Below, in pieces: positions 12,259 to 23,135 of a DNA stretch of 64,000 nt. Each line of letters starts with the position of its first letter. The stretch's first letter is position 1. Where the stretch lies: the NCBI GenBank assembly GCA_026120035.1, contig JALRME010000009.1, positions 682,001-746,000 of the forward strand, read 5' to 3'. Under the pieces are notes generated by a model that worked only from the letters and a program-made list of their open reading frames with translations, did not search any database and was not told the DNA's origin. The stretch comes from Coleophoma eucalyptorum (lineage: Eukaryota; Ascomycota; Leotiomycetes; Helotiales; Dermateaceae). Both the position numbers and the translations under genes were made by a program.

Positions 12259-13923
12259 ATGGCCTCACCCACCGATCCTGCATCTCAGTCACAACAACAC
12301 GCTCCAGACCAGACTCAATCTCAATCCCATAACGTAAATCTCACGTCGGAGAAACGGGACGCCTCCGAAAATGCTGCTCCTTCTCCCGCCGGATCCTCCG
12401 ATAATAAGAGGCGCCGCACAACTACCAACAGCTCGCGAGGAGTCGCAAACCTCACACCGGACCAGCTCGCGAAGAAGAGGTAAGACACAAGCATGGGTAC
12501 TGAGTTATTAGCTTCACCAGATTAATCTCGACCCAGGGCAAATGATCGTGAGGCTCAACGTGCAATTCGGGAACGAACAAAAAATCAGATAGAATCTTTG
12601 GAGCGAGAGATAGCTCTGTTAAAAACAACACAACCTTATCAAGAACTGCAGCATGCGATAAGGCAGAAGGAGGCCGTTGAGGCAGAAAATGCGGAAATCA
12701 AGAAGAGACTGGCTTCGGTCATAGCTTTGATCCAACCCATCACTGGTCATCATGGTCAGTAAGACTCACACGAACACTATTGGACTTCTTAGTGCTAATT
12801 GAATGTAGGTCTTGACATTCCCCAGTACACATCCTCTCCACAACCATATATGCAAAATCCTCCCCGACCCACCTCTTCCAATCGAAATGCTTCGACCCCA
12901 AATAGTATCAACTCGCCTGGGCCGGGACATACGCCTGGGAATCCTCCATGGCAAGCTGCACCTGCTCAGATGAGCACCGATAATAGAGGCTATCCTCCAA
13001 GCGCAGCTCAGCAGATTGTGGTTCAGCAAAGACATGAAATGACACATGCGCTAGACATGGGACCAGAACGATTAGCATTAGATTTTCTTCTAGATGGTAG
13101 TCAGAGGATCAACAGGATACCCAATGGTATGAACGACGGTGCACAGGACCAGAGTTTCTCGCATCGCCCTTCCAATTCCGATAGGGAGACACAGCTATCC
13201 ACTCCCCAAAACCATCACTATAATACACATACTCAAGCCTCTGATAGAGCACCATTTGAGGCTCCAGTTCGAAATTGTCAGCCTACATGTCCATTAGACA
13301 GTATTCTCCTCGATTTCCTTCAAGAGCGGCAACAACAAGCTGCAGATGGCGTAGACACACCAAAACTCGTCGGGCCAGCATACCCAAGTGTATCGTCATT
13401 ATTGAACCCTTCGAGGAGTGCACTTTCCCATCCGCTTTCGAAAGTGTTCACCGATATCCTCGGAACGTTTCCTGATCTTTCTACATTACCCGAGAAAGTT
13501 GCAGTTTTATATATCATGTTCTTGATCATGCGCTGGCAAATCGCTCCGACACAAGAAAACTATGATCGCCTTCCAGACTGGGTGACACCACGGGCATCAC
13601 AGCTCTTCTCCCCTCATCCAGCATGGATAGATCATCTACCATTTCCACGCATGCGAGACCGATTAGTCCGGGACTACAGCTGTCGCGAGTACGAATTCGA
13701 GAACTTCTTCATACCCTTCACAACTACCCTGTCCCTAAACTGGCCATATGAGCCAACAGATACTCTGCTGAGTAGTCCTGACACGGATGAGCTGATGATA
13801 AACCCGATCTTTGAGCGGCATCTGAGGAAAATGGAGAATTGGAGTCTGGGCCCTGCTTTTGCGAAGGCGTTTCCCGGCTTGGAAGGCACTTATCGACTTA
13901 AATCCGCCGGGGATAGACGATGA
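12259..13923 (+). CDS. bZIP transcription factor with C-terminal DUF3425
   Basis: Predicted nuclear DNA-binding regulator. Exons 12259-12479, 12537-12754 and 12809-13923 give 517 residues. The N-terminus is Ser/Gln-rich and followed by a basic cluster (NKRRRTTT). The bZIP basic region begins at about residue 72 (KKRANDREAQRAIRERTK) and runs into a coiled coil. Aligned on AQRAIR, the position that is the near-invariant Asn of bZIP proteins is Asp here. A disordered Pro/Ser/Asn/Gln middle follows, then the DUF3425 region starting at CPLDSILLDFL (about residue 300 onward) and extending to near the end. Intron 2 uses a weak GTCAGT donor, because the neighbouring GTAAGA donor would give an immediate stop. 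Fungal members of this family are mostly uncharacterised, and target genes cannot be inferred from context. Confidence 0.88.
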
Positions 13924-14555
13924 CTGCATTTATAAAATTTAATTAAATTAGCTGCTGGTTTGTATTCTATACATATGGGAAATCCTCGGTGGCAAGTATT
14001 GGATTCTGGATCGGGTTCATGGGCGAATGGCGACCTCTTTGAGCATATTTTAACTTAGCGGGCGTCCTTCCCAGCTATAAGAAAAACCAGGCAAGTACGT
14101 CATTAGGAGCATAAATTCATATTAATGTTCCGGCGAGCCCTAAATCTTAAAGTACTCGCCCGTGCTGAAGCAATATCACAAAGCTGGTGAGTTGGCTGAA
14201 GTTGTATGCTCGCTTAAATAGAACTCACCTGGACCATGACAACTCCACATGAGCAAAAAAAGACCGACTGCGAGGTCAATCCTCAGTATTCTCTAGAACT
14301 TAATAAATCTCAGTCCAGTTGTCAAGGCAATGCTTTACTCCTAGTCCCGGTATTTTCACGATCCATGTGGCATTTCTAGTTTATAGTAAGGTAATATCAT
14401 GGTTTTCGTAGAGACTTAACTTTTTGATATATCTAGCTTATAAAGCTATTGTATATTTTCACCCGTCTATATCCTATTTTATCCTCTATTTTGTCCTCTA
14501 TTCTATCATCCATTTTTATCATTCCATTTAAAAATCCCAACAGAGAAGCGTCCTT
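13924..14555. other. Convergent 3' intergenic region, bZIP / SDR
   Basis: A/T-rich 3' flanks of two convergent genes with no coding potential. It contains a short imperfect 12-base tandem repeat at 14475-14510, listed separately. Confidence 0.55.
14475..14510 (+). repeat. Imperfect 12-base tandem repeat, three copies
   Basis: The units are TATTTTATCCTC, TATTTTGTCCTC and TATTCTATCATC, with further decayed CTAT/TATCC segments on both sides. It lies just outside the 3' end of the SDR gene and is probably simple-sequence drift in untranslated DNA. Confidence 0.7.
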
Positions 14556-15828
14556 TTAAGAAATAGCCTTCAAGCTCTTAACCAAGTCCGTGATGCTCTT
14601 CTCCAACGGAATGAAATCAATGCCCAACACCTCCTTCGTCCTCGAGTTATCATACTTATAAATCCCGCCCTCAGGGTAGTCACCACCCTTCACATCCTGA
14701 CCTGGCAACTGGTCCTTATACTCGGGGAAGTTCTTGGCGATGAGCTCGCCGATCTCCTTGTTGATGAAATGCCCAGCCGTGATAAAGAAGCGCTTGTTGG
14801 CCGCAGCGTCGACCTCGATTGCCTTGACGTGGCAGAGTGCCAGGTCACGGACGTCGACCCAGAGGAAGGTTCCCGTGTCGGGAATCTCGTTCTTGAATTG
14901 TCCTGTGATGAAGTTGCGCACGCGCTGGTTGGAGGTGTTGAGGGAGTCGAGGCTGGTGTTGTGGATTACGGGACCGAAGACGAGGGGTGGGCACATGGTC
15001 GAGATGGTGAAGTTTGGCTTCTCGTCCTCGAGGAACTTCCAGGCTGCCTTCTCAGCGAAGGTCTTGGATGCTCGGTAGCCGTTGCTAGGATTTTGAAGCG
15101 CTTCCTCAAAGGTTACGGGATTCCCTATGTGGTAAGTTAGTGTAGCCTTTGAAAGATCGTCTGGGGGTAGAAGTTTCTGTAGATAGAGAGGAGACAAGAG
15201 GGTTAAAAGGACTTACAGTCTTCCTCTGACCAGGTGTGCTCTGGCGCGTTACCCAAGGCGGCTGAGACTATGGAGGCAAAAGAGGATGTGATGACGACCT
15301 TCTTGACGGTAGGAGCATTCTTCTTGATAGCCTTCAGGATACCTAACCTCCATTAGCATCTCTTCGCTAGCTCTCTCAATCCACCACCAAACTTACCAGT
15401 TGTACCAATAATGGCCGGGTCCAAAAGATCCTTCTTAGTATCGGTGACGTTGAAATGGAAAGGGGAAGCGGTATGAATAACAGCCTCGAGACCCTCAATC
15501 TTGACTGCTTCATCGAAAGCACCCTCGATAGCGATATCCTCTACAATCTTGAAATCGATCTTGACATCGGGGTAGGCCTTGCGGATGTTTTCAGCCTTGG
15601 CTTCTGAGCGGACGGTGGTGGTGACGGTGTGGCCGTGCTTGATCAGGATATCCAGGACGTGGGCGGCGATGAAGCCACTGCCTCCTGTTTTATGTCTGTC
15701 AGTATTATTCTATAAAGCATTGCACGTTGTTTTGCGCTCAATTGTGTTTGTGGTTTTCTGACTGCAGTGGTGGGGTTTGGCGGGGTAGCTAAAGAAGAAG
15801 ACTTGCCTGTGAGAAGTACTTTTGTCAT
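14556..15828 (-). CDS. NAD(P)H-dependent extended SDR reductase (Gre2 / dihydroflavonol-reductase-like)
   Basis: Predicted cytosolic ketone or aldehyde reductase of the family that includes yeast methylglyoxal reductase Gre2, plant DFR and cinnamoyl-CoA reductase. The substrate is unknown. Exons on the minus strand: 15807-15828, 15397-15684, 15217-15342, 14556-15124, giving 334 residues. The Rossmann dinucleotide loop TGGSGF (residues 7-12) is split by intron 1. The catalytic pair is YRASK (Tyr162, Lys166), preceded by the active-site strand KKVVITSS. Intron 1 begins with GC instead of GT (ACAG|GCAAGT, ending AAACAG|GAGG). No GT donor restores TGGSGF in frame, so a GC-AG intron is the only consistent reading. 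The gene converges on the bZIP gene. Confidence 0.9.
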
Positions 15829-16508
15829 GTTGTTTCAGGGTTGTATTATAAAAATTTGTCAATGGCCTGGATCTGAGTTCTGGTCTCGAGGGTTGAGATG
15901 CCTTTTATGATGTAGAGTAAAGGGTAGAGCTGGTCAAGTTACAATGTAGCTTGTTGCGCGATAATGCTCTGAGACTATCTAGATCCGGCGCCGAAACGTC
16001 ATGACCTAAATCTATCTCCGCCGAAAACCCCCATCCTTTCGGAGACTCACGCTAGGAACCCAGCAGCGGGTTTTTTTTTATTGCATCCGCTATCAACTGC
16101 CATTTGGGAACCTCTTTGGGTATTTGAGTTAGAAAGAGAGCGAGTCGTGTAAGCATACTCGTCCGTGTACCTGACAAATGCATACTATACTAGGTCACCG
16201 GGCCGGTCGTAGTAGTTTAGCGTCCGATATCAAAGACTATAACTAAGCCTCTGAGGACATCTGAGTGGTACCAGCAAAAGAATTATGAATTATCTATGAA
16301 CACCTTTATGCTGCAATGCCTGGATATACATATGCTGTACTGACTAATAACATGGCAAAAGAGAGCAAGAGGTTGCGCTGCAATTGGTATCTGACAACCG
16401 GCAAGATGAGCACAATCGCTTGCCCGCTTTTAACGCCAGCGCTCAAATAAAACAATAAAAAGACATAACTAACAGACATAACTAACCGTCAATATCGAAC
16501 CAACTCGT
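15829..16508. other. Intergenic region, SDR promoter and VNX1 3' flank
   Basis: Both flanking genes are on the minus strand, so this is the SDR promoter plus the 3' end of the antiporter. It has a T9 run near 16071-16079 and no coding potential. Confidence 0.5.
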
Positions 16509-19500
16509 TTACTGTTGAAAAGCAGCTCCAGACTTTCCTCTGCCAATGGTTTTGTAGCTTCCGCCAGCTGTCATGATATCGAATCGACTTGCTCCCATCG
16601 ACTCGAGATCTGTCATCCCTGAGAACCAGAATCCGACAATGACCACCAAGTAGCTGAGTAGGAGAATGGACCCTTTGAAGTAATTACTCTTCCCTTCACC
16701 GTACATGTAGCTGAGCAAGAATACGCAAAGAATCACGGTAATCATATCCCATTGGGGGAAGATCAAGCTGAACGTGCTCTTGACGAGCTCTTCGCCTTCG
16801 TACCACTGACCATTGATGGCACTGAAGAGCACCAAAGCTGGAATCTGAAGTAGACAGACTTGTAAAGCATAAGCGGAGCCAATCTCCATGGAAAGGGCAA
16901 TGTTGCCGTTCATAGCGAAAGATATGGCATTCTGTAAATACGATTAGCCGTGCAAGCAGTGACAACACTAGGAGGAACCTACCAAGAACTCTGTAGTGTT
17001 CGGTACGAGCGCAAACAATGTAATTCCCAAAAACTTTTCATCAATAGCAACGCCTTCCAAGACGACATCAACAGTGTTCACTAAAATCTCAGCGATCATG
17101 GCATAGAGAATAGTTGCTCCACATAGAATGACTGAACTCTTAGTTCTGCTCCAATTTGGAGCGTCATGTCCGCCACCGCCAGCGGCAAGTGCCTCTGCAA
17201 CAGCAGCCTCTTCAGCGTCTATTACATTAACCGGCCGCACCGAGGGAGACTTGTGAGGGTGGGATGGAAGGTTGCCAAGTATAGAAGTCTTGCGAGGAGC
17301 GCGAGAAGCATCCCTAGCAGCAATTGTCGCAGCAGTTGCAGCCATCTCTGCAACTTCTCGTACCAGATTTGAGTTTTGTACATCAGTGAGGCCAGGGATT
17401 TGTAGGTCAGATCGAATGCTTTCGCCGCCACTGCTCTTTGGTGGAACCATGTGCGGCGTCTGTACAGTCCCGTTCGGGCCAGAAGGTTCAACTGCTGAAT
17501 TGTTTCTGGTGCCTTCTTCTCCACGCGGCTGTAGACCGACTTGCTTCAAGGACTGTCCAAGGATTCTCTTATAAAGTTGAGATTCTCTTATCTCAGCACC
17601 TCTGGTATCAACAGAACTGGTCTGAGTGCCCTGTCGCTGTAAGCGAGTATGGGGAGGGCCAGTAAGATGCTGGGAGCTGTTTGTAGTCTTGGATTCGTCG
17701 GCCTTCTTCTCATCAACTTCATTATTCCATATGACAGCAGCATGAGTTCTAAGGGTGAACCATAAACCAATAGCGTAGGAGAGGAACAACAGGACGGCAG
17801 CAAACCAACAGTATGGCCGCACAGCTTCGAGGTAAAATCGGTCATCAAGAGCGGGAACTTGAGAAAAGTAACAACGGCGGCAATCACGACTTGGTGCATT
17901 CTCATATCCATCAACGCAACTAAGACAGTTGAGCTCATGCTAGATAAGTATTAGCAGTGTTCTCCAGAAATAACGGGTTATACTTACAGTTCCATAAATC
18001 TGGTAGAACAAAGTCGGGCTGAATGCAGCAATAACAGCGAACAGTAGCATAGTCGATGTAACACCAGCAGACTTTGCATTGAATCGCTGGGTTTTCCGCT
18101 TGATGGCACCGAAACACATAGACAGTCCAGGCAAAAACAGGATACCAGCAAAGACACTACCAATGATACTTCCCTCCACAAGCTGTCCCTTACCTTGGTT
18201 CAAAGCAACACAATAAAGGAAAACCTCCACAAGTGTGGAGAAAAATGCGTTAATAGCAGCACCTAGACCCATAGATGATTGTGCAGAAATGGATGCCACG
18301 GCTTGGCCAATGAAGTATGCTAAAGGAATGATAGAAAACAGGGCTGCAACGAATAGAAAAGCTGGATGGGTGATCTGGATGTCCAGACCAAGAACCTCGT
18401 CCAAAATAAAGTAGTCGAAGATGACGAATAGGACCACTCCCATCAGGTTGATGAGAAAGATGTTGGTTCCATCAATAGTGTATTTCCAGTATTTCAAGCC
18501 TACAGCACGGTAGGTGCAGAGAAGAATAGACGAGTGAGGGACATCGCTGTTGCGCGAGTAGTCGGTGTCGGATTGGAAAGTCAAGGCGAGAGGATGTCTT
18601 CGCAAATGATAGAAGAGCAACATAGTGACCTTGCCCATTGGTATCCAGAATACCATGAACCAACAGATGCCCGATACAATGAATAGCAAGGGTGTGATCA
18701 GTCCGTAGAAGAACAAGAAGAAGATCACTCGGCCTACATTCCATGCGCCCCTTCCAAACAAACGTCTCTTCAAACGTCGTTCGGAATTGTCTCGTCTTCC
18801 ACCGCCTCTCGAAGTACGCCCTAGAAGACTATCGGTCTCGCTTGGTGCTTCCGAGTCGATACTTCTTCGTGAACGACCGACGATGGAACGACCGACAGAG
18901 GGACCAAAGAAAAGGCGGCCATCCTCGATGTCGCCACTTTGCCATTGCTCATACTCTGTAATGCTTCGGCCTTCCCCTTCATCCTCGTGGGCATAAGCTT
19001 CGTCTTGTTCCAGACGAACGAACTTTCCAAAGGGGTAAAACAAATAACCTGCAAGTCCCCAAAGTACTCTACCATACTCGATAGCACTTGGAGCAGCAGC
19101 AAATATGAAACAAACCGTCGCTGCAACAGCTGCTACAAGTCCGAGCCACCATCCAAAACATATGGTCCAGAGAATGTTGAAGAAAACTAACCACCGATTG
19201 ACTCTTCCACCTGGGGACGAGTGGATATCTCCCTCCGCAGTCTTTTGCACTGATCTGTTCTTCTTATAGAGCGCAGGCTTCCATATTCGGATACCAAAAG
19301 GATGTGTTTCGTTGATCGCTTCTTGTCTGTCCTTCAGGGTAAAGCTTTCTGCATCGCTGACGTCGTCGTCATCGTCGTCGATTATGCCATCGTCGAGGCC
19401 ACGAAGGGTTCCCTCCTCGCCAGACTCATGAGAATCTTCGTCGTCGGCTACCTCACTCGGTCCTGCGGTTCCTTCTCCCTGGTATTCCGCCTCTGCTTCT

Positions 19501-20183
19501 CCATCGCCTGAAGATGCGACCCGTGCAAGACTTGGTGCCTGCTGCATAGGTCTTCGCCTCACAGTGGAGGGAGGGTGTCTGATTACGGTTCCGTAACCTG
19601 ATGTTGTGCTTCCCTGTCTGCTTGCCATAACACCTTCAATCTCCGTAACATCGTCGTCTACCGAAAATTCTTGGCCACGATGGGGGCCTTGTACATTAGA
19701 GGAAGCTCGTCGAGCCATGCCGGGTTTCTTTGCGCGTTGTCCACCGCGACCACGTTCAGGACCAAGCATGGGTGATCTTATAGGCATCGTGGAGCGGGAA
19801 GATTCCAAGCTCTGCGGTTGTGGACGCTCCACGCAGGAAGAGGAGTCCGATGGTCTAGGTTCAGAAGAAGGTTGAGCTGCGGCATGTTGTACAATAGAAC
19901 CTTTGAAATACAGTTAGCCAGAATACGGGGTAAGATATGTCATGACGAGAAGACTAATCTCCCACGAGAGTTTAACAGGTCCGAAGTGCATACCATAGGA
20001 TTGCGTGTCTGGCCGGCGACGAATCGTATCAGTACTTTGGAAGCTCTCTGATAAGCCTTCGTCTTGCTGGGTACTGGCTGACTCGACTCGCGATAGTGGA
20101 TGCCGGTTGTCAGTTGGAGACGTCGGTGTTGAAACGTCTTCATTGTTTTGGCCCTGAGGCGGACCCGAGTTTGTTGGAGGCAT
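16509..20183 (-). CDS. VNX1: Vnx1-type vacuolar cation/H+ antiporter (CaCA superfamily, CAX-like)
   Basis: Predicted intracellular membrane antiporter. Yeast Vnx1 exchanges Na+ and K+ for H+ across the vacuolar membrane. Exons 19994-20183, 17988-19900, 16983-17939 and 16509-16931 give 1160 residues. The first ~250 residues are soluble and disordered, with an acidic run (DGIIDDDDDDVSDAE). More than ten hydrophobic segments follow. The first sodium/calcium-exchanger repeat is visible around GAAINAFFSTLVEVFLY and the second around NTTEFLNAISFAMNGNIAL, both carrying the acidic residue expected in ion binding. Between them sits a cysteine-bearing loop (HELNCLSC) and a long Ser/Thr-rich hydrophilic loop. 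Start ATG 20183 lies in a short exon ending at TATG|GT. It shares a 631-base divergent promoter with RPT6. Confidence 0.88.
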
Positions 20184-20814
20184 GTTAGAGACGAGTATCT
20201 AAACCTTCCACTTGCTTCCAAACTGGAGTTGTAGGCGGCGCAGGATGAGCGCCGACGTAATTTTAAAATATCAACAAACAGCCCTGGTCGGCGTTTGATG
20301 TCGCGCTGGGCTGCAAGACGAGAATGGACTATGAAAGAGAAGGAAGGGGAAATAAGAAGGAGAGCATTCTGGAGGGAAGAGAAGTAGAAAGCGACTACCT
20401 CTGCGGTAAGGAAGATGGAGAGAACTCCGTCAGGTAAGTCTAGGACATCCCGATCAAGATTCAGGTCATCTGGAAACTGCGACCGCCTACGCTACGCCAA
20501 GCCTTGTTTACTCGGCGGGCATGCCGGCCCGTAGGTCCAATCACAGCGCACATTTTCAGCTTGGCCGGTCAGATCAGATGCCTTAGAATGGGGATTCGAC
20601 GTCAGGCACCTCTCGGATTATCTCACGCGGCTTGAGCTGCCTTGCGTCTAGCTGCGCGTATCAATCTAGAAACGTCGTAGAGGCGAGACGAGCTTGCAAG
20701 ACAACATCAACTCCAGCGCTGTACGGATCCCAGCACACCACCTTCATCATCTTCAGCGACTCTTCTACCTGCTCACACCTTACCTCATCCGCTGTTCTCT
20801 CACGCTCCGCAAAC
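20184..20814. promoter_or_regulatory. Bidirectional promoter, VNX1 (-) / RPT6 (+)
   Basis: 631 bases separate the two start codons. The VNX1 side is purine-rich on the plus strand (20330-20430), that is, a pyrimidine-rich leader for VNX1. The RPT6 side is pyrimidine-rich just before its ATG. No clear TATA box is seen. No perfect yeast-type proteasome element (GGTGGCAAA) was found on either strand. Confidence 0.5.
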
Positions 20815-22092
20815 ATGGCGCTCGACAGCTTCTTCCACAACAAGATCGAGAGCATGAAGCTCGAGATCATCCAAGGGCAAGCTGTATTGCGGCGATTAGA
20901 GGCTCAGAGGAACGACTACAACTCAAGAGGTATATTCACCTCTATTGGCATGCGGTAATTCAGTCTTGCTGATCTCAAATACAGTGCGACTTTTGCGAGA
21001 AGAACTCGGGCTTCTACAACAGCCAGGCTCATACGTTGGTGAGGTAGTCAAGGTAATGGGCACCAAGAAGGTCCTAGTCAAGGTGCACCCAGAGGGAAAA
21101 TATGGTACGATGATGGAATCGAGCTCTTTCTCAAGATTTCTGCTAATAATGATGCAGTTGTTGATATCTCAGATAATGTCGACATCACGAAGCTCACGGT
21201 TGGCAAACGAGTTACTTTATTGTCCGATTCATACAAACTCGAAAAGATGCTACCATCATCCGTTGACCCTCTAGTATCGCTCATGATGGTGGAAAAGGTT
21301 CCAGATAGTACATATGATATGATTGGTGGTCTCGATCAACAGATCAAGGAGATCAAGGAAGTCATTGAGCTTGGTCTGAAGCACCCTGAACTTTTCGAGT
21401 CGCTCGGCATAGCACAACCCAAGGGTGTCCTCTTGTACGGACCTCCCGGAACAGGGAAGACTTTGCTGGCAAGAGCTGTGGCTCATCATACCGACTGCAA
21501 GTTCATCCGTGTCTCTGGTTCCGAGCTTGTGCAGAAATACATTGGTGAAGGTTCAAGAATGGTTCGAGAACTCTTCGTCATGGCTAGAGAGCATGCTCCA
21601 TCAATTATCTTCATGGACGAAATTGATTCTATTGGATCCTCTCGTGTTGAAGGCTCTTCTGGCGGTGACTCTGAGGTCCAGAGAACTATGTTGGAGTTGC
21701 TTAACCAGCTTGATGGGTTTGAGCCTACAAAGAACATTAAGGTTATCATGGCTACTAATCGATTGGATATTTTGGATCCTGCACTGCTACGACCTGGACG
21801 TATCGACCGAAAGATTGAATTCCCACCGCCAACTGTCGAGGCTAGAGCTGATATTCTCCGCATCCATAGCAGAAGCATGAACTTGACCCGTGGAATCAAC
21901 CTAACAAAGATCGCAGAGAAGATGAATGGTTGCTCTGGAGCAGAATTAAAGGGTGTGTGCACGGAAGCAGGAATGTATGCACTGAGAGAGAGGCGTGTGC
22001 ATGTTACGCAAGAGGATTTCGATCTTGCCACAGCAAAGGTCCTCAACAAGCACGACGACAAGGAGGTCAGTCTTGGGAAGTTGTGGAAGTAG
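20815..22092 (+). CDS. RPT6: 26S proteasome regulatory AAA-ATPase subunit Rpt6 (Sug1/PSMC5)
   Basis: One of six ATPases in the base ring of the 19S regulatory particle, which unfolds ubiquitylated substrates and feeds them into the 20S core. Exons 20815-20929, 20985-21104 and 21158-22092 give 389 residues, close to the 405 of yeast Rpt6. An N-terminal coiled coil leads to an OB-like region. Then come Walker A GPPGTGKT (about residues 173-180), Walker B IIFMDEID, the arginine-finger region [11 protein letters not shown], and sensor-2 helices. The C-terminus SLGKLWK matches the Rpt6 branch (human ends KKLWK) rather than other Rpt subunits. All catalytic motifs are intact. Divergent from VNX1. 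Confidence 0.96.
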
Positions 22093-23135
22093 TGGAAGTA
22101 GGTGGGGGTCTTGGACGGGAATAAAACATACTTGTACAACACATAGAAGAATATGCGATGCACTGCAGACCAACCTGGCACGGGAGAGTGCAAGAGATTG
22201 TGCTTGTGTCTCATTTGTGCGACTATAGCTGGTTCCTCCCATTGGGCGTTTGTGCACACTTACGGTAATGAGAAAGTCACGATGTATTCAATAGATTTCT
22301 TGACCGACATTTCCTCCGCCTCTTTTCTGCTCCGCGTCCTGTTCCCCTGATTTCGGATAACCCAATACAGCATCCGTACGCCGCTTACAAAGGGTCCGTA
22401 GTGGAGGCGAGGCCGGTCTACAGGCGCTTCAGTGATAATCCTCCACACTGATGAATCTCCCCAGATTGCCACGATTGAGAATCATAGATCGACCATAGAG
22501 ATACACTTCATGTAGCTAAACACACTGCTGACGGCAGACTTGGACTTGGTGTAAGTGACGATCGCTGATGGCTTGAGCATATCAAATGTTGAGAGGGAGA
22601 GAATTATGGGGACGCAGCGCAGGAAGAAGTGGGGTGTCCTATCGCATTGTACGTCACAGGGTCGAAACATGGGGGAGGGGAGCTCTAACTTTTTGCCCTC
22701 CGGACTCTTGGGTTCATGAATAAAAGAAACATACTCTTTCTGGTTTCCGTCACTTGCCCAAAGCAACTGGATTGAGCTCTTACCACATTTAACATTGTTT
22801 TCTTCTATTGTCAATCCGTCTGCCCAATTCGTCCTGAACTCAGCGGATAACCAACTGGGAAGCCGAGGAGAGAGAGCTGTAAGTACCCCTCGTATTCCTC
22901 CGACCTGTCGAGCGTTGGTTGACCATGGAATAAACAATGACTGTGGTATTGCGTCAATTGAACTGAAGCTGATGGTCATCATGGCAGAATCCAACATGCA
23001 GCAGATCCCGTTCAGACAGAACTACAGGAAGCCCTCACGGCAGGCCTCGGTAGAGTCAGTTTCTAAAGCTCTCAACAATCCCAGGTTTCTAGCTAACCAG
23101 CAGCATACAGTCCTTACAATGACTTCACGCCACAC
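22093..23135. other. Intergenic region RPT6 / FGGY kinase
   Basis: 3' flank of RPT6 and upstream region of the FGGY kinase. A 171-codon ATG frame on the minus strand (22482-22997) is the longest opening but resembles nothing known and overlaps the presumed kinase leader. On the plus strand an ATG frame starting at 22981 runs toward the kinase, but it joins the kinase frame only through a 26-base intron, which is implausibly short. Confidence 0.45.

Noticed and set aside
20602..20610. TCAGGCACC shared by the RPT6 promoter and the RPT1 promoter (46725-46733), considered as a proteasome control element
   Set aside because: For regions of about 630 and 300 bases searched on both strands, one or more shared 9-mers are expected by chance. 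It does not match the yeast element GGTGGCAAA.
16509..22092. Idea that VNX1 and RPT6, with other neighbours, form a functional cluster
   Set aside because: The genes have unrelated housekeeping roles and ordinary divergent spacing. Nothing beyond proximity supports a joint system.
22482..22997. 171-codon ATG frame on the minus strand between RPT6 and the FGGY kinase
   Set aside because: It has no family resemblance, no neighbouring exon to join, and overlaps the presumed leader of the kinase on the other strand.
23085..23110. 26-base intron that would extend the FGGY kinase N-terminus upstream to ATG 22981
   Set aside because: It keeps frame, but it is well below the minimum length of functional fungal introns. 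Kept only as an open question.
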